Shown piece by piece: positions 58,460-64,000 of a DNA stretch of 64,000 nt. Below the pieces are notes generated by a model, which was not told the DNA's origin, ran no database searches, and saw nothing but the letters and a program-made list of their open reading frames with translations. Position 1 is the stretch's first letter, and each line of letters opens with the position of its first letter. This DNA comes from Aquisphaera giovannonii (GTDB lineage: Bacteria; Planctomycetota; Planctomycetia; Isosphaerales; Isosphaeraceae): assembly GCF_008087625.1 (NCBI RefSeq), contig NZ_CP042997.1, forward strand, positions 6,696,001 to 6,760,000, written 5' to 3'. The translations under genes and the position numbers were made by a program.

Positions 58460-59470
58460 AGTGTTCTCCTCGGCCTGCGCGGCCAGTGATGTTGTTGAAT
58501 AAGCGGCCTTGTCCCTGTAGAGGATCGCAGCCCCGGTGAAGACGCAGTCCGTGATCTCCCACGAGGCTGCGGTAATATCCTTCACGTAGATGTTCCGCAT
58601 CTCGTAAGAGAAGCCGAGCCGGCTACGTTCGGATTGCACGCGCGCGACTTCATCGGGAAAGTCGGCCGCGTATAAAAATCCTTCGATATGGATGGCGTCC
58701 CCCTCGATGGTGGCCGCCGTGATCGTCCCGATCTTCCGTTTGACGTCATGATCCGACAGGTTCGCGGACAGATCGATCGGCATGCCGAGCAGCGTGGGGA
58801 GCGCCTTCTCCGCTGCCGCTCGCGTCAGGATGACCCGATGGTTGCGACTGCCCCCGGGAGGCTTGTCGCTCGGCTGGTCGATGCGGGTCAGGATGCCCTT
58901 GAACGGGTGCTTGTTCGGATGGCCCGGGGTGCTCGGGATGTCGATCGCCATGGCTTCGAGCGTGGGCAGCACGCTCAGGGCGGACGCGTCGACCTTCACG
59001 AAGCCCTTCTCCTCGGCCCAGTGCTCGTTCAGCGGCTCGTGGATCTCCGGGCCGAAGACCAGGTCGCCAGCGAAGGGCTCAACCTTGGACAGGTCCACGT
59101 CCCCGGCGTCGTAAGTGAAGGTGACGTGCGGGTTATAACCCTCATAGTCCCACGAAGCCCCGATGTCGCGGGCTTCCTGCCAGCGGGTTTCGAGATCGGG
59201 TGCGACGATATGCAGGACCACGGCCCCGTTGTCGCCCAGCGCGCCGACCCAACGGCCGCCCGTCGAGGCGGCGACGTTGCCGCTCTTGGGACGCAACCAG
59301 ACCGGCGAACGGCTGTGCACGACCGTCGCGTGCAGCTCGTACTCGGGGACCAGGTTGGTAAAACCCTGCTCCTTCGCCCAGGCGATGAGCGAGGCGGCGG
59401 ATTCCGGGGTGAGGTTACGCCTGACGTAGAGGCCGTCCCCTGCCGTCCCCGGTGCTCCAGCTTGGCTCAT
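57938..59470 (-). CDS. 2H phosphoesterase - prohead protease - scaffold fusion
   Basis: 510 residues in three parts. (1) Residues 1-150: a 2H-phosphoesterase fold with HxT pairs at H47/T49 (LHATVVHS) and H115/T117 (NPHVTFTY), like the anti-CBASS nuclease Acb1. (2) Residues 170-320: U35/S78-type prohead protease, LSDHDVKRKIGTI (His) and RSRLGFSYEM (Ser). (3) From about 338: coiled-coil scaffold, Ala/Glu/Lys-rich, ending in a small helical domain. An internal start produces part 3 alone. The anti-CBASS idea is inference from motif spacing. Confidence 0.72.
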   Translation of the reverse strand: MSQAGAPGTAGDGLYVRRNLTPESAASLIAWAKEQGFTNLVPEYELHATVVHSRSPVWLRPKSGNVAASTGGRWVGALGDNGAVVLHIVAPDLETRWQEARDIGASWDYEGYNPHVTFTYDAGDVDLSKVEPFAGDLVFGPEIHEPLNEHWAEEKGFVKVDASALSVLPTLEAMAIDIPSTPGHPNKHPFKGILTRIDQPSDKPPGGSRNHRVILTRAAAEKALPTLLGMPIDLSANLSDHDVKRKIGTITAATIEGDAIHIEGFLYAADFPDEVARVQSERSRLGFSYEMRNIYVKDITAASWEITDCVFTGAAILYRDKAAYSTTSLAAQAEENTMDINEFKELLKAQGEAQEKAMKDALDAGVATVNKRIDAIEASAAEEKKKADEEKAAAAAAAKANADKVALELQAAAAKEASDKTIKELQDQLASQATQIKDLQAAAAKHAEEPARKTLSPHITQLLARSGLTLPTGEGKLSVADVDKALAATSLEPVKRMEIKNTLSKAGLIA

Positions 59471-59475
59471 GGGGC

Positions 59476-59991
59476 CTACAGGACGGCGTGCAGGCTTTTC
59501 AGTTCGGCCTTCAGGGCCTCGTCGCCGATGGCCTCGCAGGCTTCGATCGCCGCGCCGAGCGAGGTCTTGAGCGTGCCGACGATAAGCTCGACCTTGTGCA
59601 GGGAGTGGACCGCGTCCGGCTTCCCGGACGTCAGGATGGCGTTCACCACGCGGGTGAGGCGGGTGCTGAGTCCATCCGTGGCGGGCGCCTCGGCAACGAT
59701 CTCGATGGAAGCGACGGCCTCGGGGGATTCCGTCACCGGCTCCTTCGGCTGGGCGGATTCGTCCGCCTCGCTCTGGTTCGGCTGGGCAGCATCGCCCGCA
59801 TCGGGCCCATTCGGCTGGGCGGGATCGCTGCTTTCGGCTGCCGCATCGGTGTCAGCCGGTGCATCGGCCTGCGATGCTTCAGCGGTGGGCTCGTCCCCGG
59901 GGGCGGTCATTTCGGTGCTGACGGCTTCTTCATTGGTCTCGGCGTCGGGCTTTTGCGCCGCGTTCTTCTGGGCTTTGGTCTTGGATGACAT
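59476..59991 (-). CDS. Acidic low-complexity phage protein
   Basis: 171 residues. Residues 1-100 are dominated by Ala, Glu, Asp, Pro and Gln with QPNxxxAxD-like repeats; the last 65 form a helical end (LSTRLTRVVNAILTSGKPDA; LKAELKSLHAV). No family recognised. Placed between the portal-linked gene and the protease; could be a second scaffold or internal head protein. Confidence 0.5.
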   Translation of the reverse strand: MSSKTKAQKNAAQKPDAETNEEAVSTEMTAPGDEPTAEASQADAPADTDAAAESSDPAQPNGPDAGDAAQPNQSEADESAQPKEPVTESPEAVASIEIVAEAPATDGLSTRLTRVVNAILTSGKPDAVHSLHKVELIVGTLKTSLGAAIEACEAIGDEALKAELKSLHAVL

Positions 59992-60018
59992 GGAGAGAAT
60001 TCCTTTCTCTGTTTACAG

Positions 60019-60798
60019 TTACGCGAACACGGTGGCGTCGATCGAGCCGGCCGCGATGGTGGTGCCCGTGGTGGTCGGCACCAAGGCGACGGTGAAGCCC
60101 GAATTCGTCTTCAGCGACGGTGGGACGTAGTGGCGGCAATCCATGCCCGCCTCGACGTGCACGTTGTAAGCGGAAGGCAGGCCGAACGGGATGTACTTGT
60201 AGACCGTGTTGCCGTTGCCGCCGAGCGTCCCCGCCGCGATCGAGGCGCCGGTGCCGCCGGCGCTGTCGGTCACCGTCATCGACGGGGCGACTGAGTAGTT
60301 GCCGCTGTCCGTGATCTGGACGGTGTTGATGCCGTAGGAGACGTTAAAGGTCGGCGTGCCCACGCCGGAGCCGCTGGTGGACGCCTGCGCGACCGGGTTC
60401 GTGGCAACCTGGCCCGCGAAGCTGCCCGGCGTCGAGACCGTCACGGTCGCTACCTTGCCGCTCGAGACGCTGGCGACGGTCAGGACCACGCCGTTGGCGA
60501 GGGTGATCGTGTCGCTGACCGCGTAGCCGCTGGTGCCCTGGTTGACCACCGTAGCGGATACGGCCTTGAGCGACGTGGCGACGGCCTGCAGGCCGCTACC
60601 GGTGCCGCCCGACGGTGCGAGGCTGACGGTGTTGACGTTCGTGAAGCCGGAGCCCGGCGTGATCGTGCCCAGCGAGGTGACTGCGTTGGCGGAGGCCGGG
60701 GTGGCGACGCCGTTGGCCATGCCCACCAGCAGGCGATCGGCGAACGCGGGCGGCTTGCTGCCGTTGAGCACGTGAGTCGTGTGGAGGTCGAATCCCAT
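60019..60798 (-). CDS. Gly/Ser/Thr-rich virion-type protein
   Basis: 259 residues. The N-terminus MGFDLHTTHVLNGSKPPAF and C-terminus (YKYIPFGLPSAYNVHVEAGM; PPSLKTNSGFTVALVPTTTG) enclose beta repeats of the form GSGFTN/GTSGYAVSDTITLANG seen in phage structural and adhesin-like proteins. A head fibre or decoration is plausible. No enzyme motif. Confidence 0.5.
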   Translation of the reverse strand: MGFDLHTTHVLNGSKPPAFADRLLVGMANGVATPASANAVTSLGTITPGSGFTNVNTVSLAPSGGTGSGLQAVATSLKAVSATVVNQGTSGYAVSDTITLANGVVLTVASVSSGKVATVTVSTPGSFAGQVATNPVAQASTSGSGVGTPTFNVSYGINTVQITDSGNYSVAPSMTVTDSAGGTGASIAAGTLGGNGNTVYKYIPFGLPSAYNVHVEAGMDCRHYVPPSLKTNSGFTVALVPTTTGTTIAAGSIDATVFA

Positions 60799-60800
60799 AA

Positions 60801-62138
60801 TTACTTCCCTTTCTTGGACGGTTTCTGTTTGGCGGTTTGCTTCTTCCCGCCGGTCAGGGCGGGGTCATCGACTTCAGCGGCACCGCGCGCGGCGGCGATC
60901 GCGATCTCGGCGTCGGCGGCGGTCATGTCGCCCCACCGGTTGTCGGCGGGCGGCTCGCCGAGCTTCGCGCGTATCTCGTTGGGCGTGAAGACGTTCGACT
61001 TGTAGTAGGTCGCGAAGATCTCGCTCGTGGCCTTCTCGTCCTCGCGATCGAGGCCGACGAAGCGGAACTCGATCTGGCTGAATCCCAGCCTGCCCTCGAT
61101 GGCGTCCCGGTTGATGTGGCTGGCGAACAGCCCGGCCCACGGCTTGATCGCCTGGTCCCAGTCGCGGTCCTCGGCCACCTCGGCGGTGCTGCGGTTCACG
61201 TCCCGCTCGACGCCCAGGTTCTGCGGCGAGATGTCGAAGGCGGTGACGATCTCCGTCTTCAGGAACTCCTGCCACTTGAGGTAAAGGGCCTCGTCGCCGT
61301 CGGCGGTCAGCTTGACGGCCTTCGTCTCGCCACCTGCCGACACGATCGGCATCTTGCCCTGTCCCTCGATCTCGTTGGTCCAATAGGAGCGAAAGGCCGA
61401 CAGTTGCTCCGGCGTGGCCTTGCCGAGGTCGAGCAACGTGGTCGGCCGCGCGTTGGTCGCCACGTTCCCGGCGTATTCGCCGACGCCCAGGAGGCGGGAG
61501 ATGGTCGTGAAGGCGATCTCAAGCGGCCCGCAGCCGAACGGGTGGGCCGTCGACGGGTTCGGCGCGATGTAGATCAGCTCGTCGGCGAGCAGGTCGATGC
61601 CCTGGCCCCCGCCGCCCATCGTGCCGTAGCCCGGGACCTGGCAGTATTTCGCCTCGCGGCGGTCCCCGCTCCACCCGGCGTAGATCTGGATGGACAGGGC
61701 GTCCACCGGGTAGAGCCACAGGGGGCGCATGGCGTCGCCGCCGATCCGCATCTCGATCGCCCCGGCGCCGAGCATGATGTCGGTGACGACCTTCTCGACG
61801 AGCGACCGCCAGCTATCCTCGTTGTTCGGGCTCTTCAGGCATGTCGTGACCAGCTCGCACTGGCGGCGGATCTCCGAGTTCTCCTCGACGCCCTTCTTGG
61901 GCACCACCTCCCAGCCGAGCTGGGCGATGGGGTTCTTGATCGTGTTGATGGCCCGGCGGGCGTAGGGCGTGGTCGAAAACGTCCGGAGGTTCCACGGCGT
62001 CGGCTTGAAGACGGGCTGGCCCTTCCCCACACGCTGCCCGGACAGGAGCTGCATGATCCGCGGGTAGACCTCGGTATCGCGCTGCGGCTCATTCCGCCTG
62101 CGGCCCAGCCGCTGCTTGAGGTTATTGAACAGTCCCAT
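60801..62138 (-). CDS. Phage portal protein (HK97 family)
   Basis: 445 residues. The DNA-entry dodecamer of the head. Family pattern: STTPYARRAINTIKNPIAQL, DIMLGAGAIEMRIGG, LLADELIYIAPNPSTAHPFG, GVGEYAGNVATNARPTTLLD, EIVTAFDISPQNLGVERDVN. A Lys-rich tail closes it. 15 bases after the terminase gene. Confidence 0.92.
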   Translation of the reverse strand: MGLFNNLKQRLGRRRNEPQRDTEVYPRIMQLLSGQRVGKGQPVFKPTPWNLRTFSTTPYARRAINTIKNPIAQLGWEVVPKKGVEENSEIRRQCELVTTCLKSPNNEDSWRSLVEKVVTDIMLGAGAIEMRIGGDAMRPLWLYPVDALSIQIYAGWSGDRREAKYCQVPGYGTMGGGGQGIDLLADELIYIAPNPSTAHPFGCGPLEIAFTTISRLLGVGEYAGNVATNARPTTLLDLGKATPEQLSAFRSYWTNEIEGQGKMPIVSAGGETKAVKLTADGDEALYLKWQEFLKTEIVTAFDISPQNLGVERDVNRSTAEVAEDRDWDQAIKPWAGLFASHINRDAIEGRLGFSQIEFRFVGLDREDEKATSEIFATYYKSNVFTPNEIRAKLGEPPADNRWGDMTAADAEIAIAAARGAAEVDDPALTGGKKQTAKQKPSKKGK

Positions 62139-62153
62139 CCAATGCGGTCTTTC

Positions 62154-63713
62154 CTATATCGCTGCGAAGTTGAAGCCCGATCCGCCCTGCGCGAAGCACA
62201 GGGTCAGGGCCTCGGCATAGTCGGGCGACGGCACGCCGCGCATCGAGAGTTGCTTCTTGGTCTCGATCACGATCTTGCCCGCCTCGTTCCTGAACCACTT
62301 CACCAGCGAGACCTGCCCGATCAGCTCATTGCAGTCGGGCAGAAGGATCCATTCGTCCTCCGGGTGCGGCACGCCTTCCTCGTGGCCCTCGAGGTAGCGC
62401 ACGTGCTCGTGCGTGGCTTTGAAGGCGTCGCGCATCGCCCACCAGAGCTGGGCCTTGAGGTTGCCGAACCACTCCGTGGCCATGCGGCCGTCGGGCATGA
62501 TCGTCTCGGTCGGCGGGATGCCGACGTTGATCGGGGAGACGGTCACGCCCCCGGTATTCGCGTGCACCAGCGTGCTGGTGACGGTGTTGCCGACGCCGGC
62601 GGCGTCGTAGTTGATCTCGGTGACGCCCAGCTGCTGGGCGACTTCCAGCGCTGCGTAGGTGGTCTGGATGTTGTCGACGGTCTGCCAGAAGGTCGGCATC
62701 AGCACGACGGGCCCGAACTTGGGCACCAGCACGGACTTGGCGCGGCCCGCCCCGACGTCGAGGCCCGCCTTGCCGGGTCCCCGCGGCTCGCGGTTGAGGG
62801 CCTTGGCCAGCTTGCGGGACGATTCGACCCATTTGGCCGGGATGCAGATGCCCTCGACGGAGGCTGCGTAGTCGATGTCGTACTCGGCCGCCCATGTGGC
62901 GGGCGTCGAGGAGAGTTCCTGTTGCTTCTTTGCCGCCCAGGCGGCGTCCTTGCGCGGGTCATCCGACCAGTGGAAGCGAAAGACCGGTATATGGCCCGAT
63001 TGGCGCTTGCGGAAGAAAACGTTGCCGGTGCCGTTGGCCGAGGAGCCCCAGATGCGGGTGTCGGCGTTCGCCACGATGGCGGCGTCCACCTTCTCGGCGT
63101 GTTCGATAAATGCGCCCTCGTCCACGAAATAGAGCGCGGATCGCCCGCCGCGTCCCATGGCGTCGCCCGCGTCCCCGGTGATGGTGTTCCCGTTGGCCGG
63201 GTTGATCAGGCGCATGTGATTGTCGTGCTCGCTGCGGCTGAATCCCGGCGGCAACTGCCACACTGGGAGCCGGTCGAGCAGGAGGCGGATCTTGCCGAAG
63301 ATGCTGTCCGGGTCGCCGATGCGGTCGACGTAAAACTCCTTACGGCTGCCGAAGGTCGTCTTGAAGCCGGGGCGGTAGATCCACTTGTGCAGGGCATACC
63401 CGCCCGCCAGCCACGTCCAGCCCACGTCGCGCGACTTTTCGACCAGGCCCTCCTCGGCGTTGTCCACCCGGGCATCCAGCCAGCCGATCAGCTCCTCCTG
63501 GCGGGGGAACAGGTCGAACGGCAGGTAGGCCGGCAGGCCCTTGGCGGGGGCACGCGGGTCGTAGGTCCACGCGAAGGTGTTGAACCACCAGGCGCAGTCC
63601 TTGGCCGCCCGCGCCATGGCGATGGCCTGGAGTTCGGGGTCCTGCTCGAGCCGCTCGATGATCTCGAAGCGGCGGATGAGGCTTTGCCTGATGCCCTCGG
63701 CGTCCATCGCCAC
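62154..63713 (-). CDS. Terminase large subunit
   Basis: 519 residues. Packaging ATPase: variant Walker A EKSRDVGWTWLA (about 92-103), Walker B ALYFVDEGAF (about 193-202), coupling motif IWGSSANGTG (about 221-230). Nuclease: Asp of KAGLDVGAGRAKS (D319), Asp of INYDAAGVGN, and Asp of SPDYAEALTL near the end, the usual RNase H-like triad. Complete. Confidence 0.93.
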   Translation of the reverse strand: MAMDAEGIRQSLIRRFEIIERLEQDPELQAIAMARAAKDCAWWFNTFAWTYDPRAPAKGLPAYLPFDLFPRQEELIGWLDARVDNAEEGLVEKSRDVGWTWLAGGYALHKWIYRPGFKTTFGSRKEFYVDRIGDPDSIFGKIRLLLDRLPVWQLPPGFSRSEHDNHMRLINPANGNTITGDAGDAMGRGGRSALYFVDEGAFIEHAEKVDAAIVANADTRIWGSSANGTGNVFFRKRQSGHIPVFRFHWSDDPRKDAAWAAKKQQELSSTPATWAAEYDIDYAASVEGICIPAKWVESSRKLAKALNREPRGPGKAGLDVGAGRAKSVLVPKFGPVVLMPTFWQTVDNIQTTYAALEVAQQLGVTEINYDAAGVGNTVTSTLVHANTGGVTVSPINVGIPPTETIMPDGRMATEWFGNLKAQLWWAMRDAFKATHEHVRYLEGHEEGVPHPEDEWILLPDCNELIGQVSLVKWFRNEAGKIVIETKKQLSMRGVPSPDYAEALTLCFAQGGSGFNFAAI

Positions 63714-63719
63714 CGGGCG

Positions 63720-64000
63720 CTAGGTCTTGAGTTTCTCGGTGAACAGCTTGGTCAGCTCGTCGAGCGACTTGCTTTGAAGGTCTACGGCCACGGCGCCGGA
63801 GTGCTTGGTCTCGATCGGGCCGCCGTTCGGGCCGGTCAATTTCGTGTCGTTCGAGATCCGATTATCCCAGCGGAAGCGGTTCATCATGTGGAGGGCGTAG
63901 ACGCGGTCCTGGAAGTCCTTTCGATCGAGGCTGGTGCGGCCTTTCTTCGTCCACCAGGCCTCGGATAGCGCGCGGCCCGCGCTGATGGTTTCCGAGAACA
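63720..64000 (-). CDS. Probable terminase small subunit, C-terminal part
   Basis: The frame is open to the right window edge and stops at TAG (63722-63720), so only about 92 residues are visible. Ends SNDTKLTGPNGGPIETKHSG followed by AVAVDLQSKSLDELTKLFTE. The GPNGGP-type tail after a helical region and its position just before TerL are usual for small terminase subunits; the DNA-binding part lies outside. Confidence 0.6.
   Translation of the reverse strand, partial: FSETISAGRALSEAWWTKKGRTSLDRKDFQDRVYALHMMNRFRWDNRISNDTKLTGPNGGPIETKHSGAVAVDLQSKSLDELTKLFTEKLKT

Noticed and set aside
60837-63968. A frame open for over 1,000 codons on the plus strand opposite portal and terminase genes
   Set aside because: High GC keeps antisense frames open. 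Its composition is Arg/Asp/Val/Leu-rich with no domain, while the minus-strand genes have clear motifs.

Overview
High-GC DNA from a planctomycete-like bacterium (Isosphaeraceae/Gemmataceae type is my best guess). The evidence is the chromosomal gene set at the left (a copper monooxygenase-like protein, an Lgt with a Cys-rich GRIGCFLAGCC motif, a DUF434 protein, a short enoyl-CoA hydratase), an IS4-type element, and a small K/P-rich DNA-binding-type protein of a kind common in planctomycetes. No rRNA or other marker lets me name a species.

Layout. (1) 1-3960 is ordinary chromosome. (2) 3961-5502 is an IS4-family insertion sequence. (3) At 5511-5573 lies only the 3' part of a tRNA-Leu(CAG) gene on the minus strand. 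This is the classic scar of site-specific integration into a tRNA, so everything to its right is read as one large integrated element whose other end lies beyond the window. (4) 5.8-22 kb is an accessory region. Its core is a tightly overlapping minus-strand operon (17.9 to 8.0 kb): a small HTH regulator under a palindromic operator, a DUF4338/DruA-like protein, a DptF-like ATPase, a 485-aa protein, an 878-aa protein and an FtsK-type translocase. It looks like a rearranged Dnd-type (DptFGH) restriction module with DptH split in two and no phosphorothioation genes: the best candidate here for an undescribed defence system. A VirD4/TraG-like ATPase follows at 20-21 kb. (5) 22.3-25.0 kb is an array of 23 tRNA genes covering 17 amino acids, with a LAGLIDADG homing endonuclease inside it and an RtcB RNA ligase, an alarmone-hydrolase-type HD protein and a small HTH protein directly after it. 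(6) 27-32 kb is a giant DarB-like methylase-helicase. (7) 32.4 kb to the right edge is a contractile-tailed (P2/Mu-like) phage module read right to left on the minus strand: terminase, portal, protease/scaffold, capsid, connectors, sheath, tube, tail chaperones with a -1 frameshift, tape measure, baseplate, fibres, a secreted-type glycosidase and a cassette of tiny membrane proteins. Two further insertion sequences (ISAzo13 at 48.6 kb, IS5 at 53.1 kb) sit in the tail genes without destroying the neighbouring frames.

How it fits together. The element is a temperate phage, or a phage/conjugative mosaic, that brings its own translation set (tRNAs), a tRNA repair ligase, a possible alarmone hydrolase, a probable anti-restriction methylase-helicase, a possible anti-CBASS phosphodiesterase domain fused to its head protease, and its own defence operon. 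No integrase, repressor or replication gene is recognisable in the window; they are expected at the unseen end.
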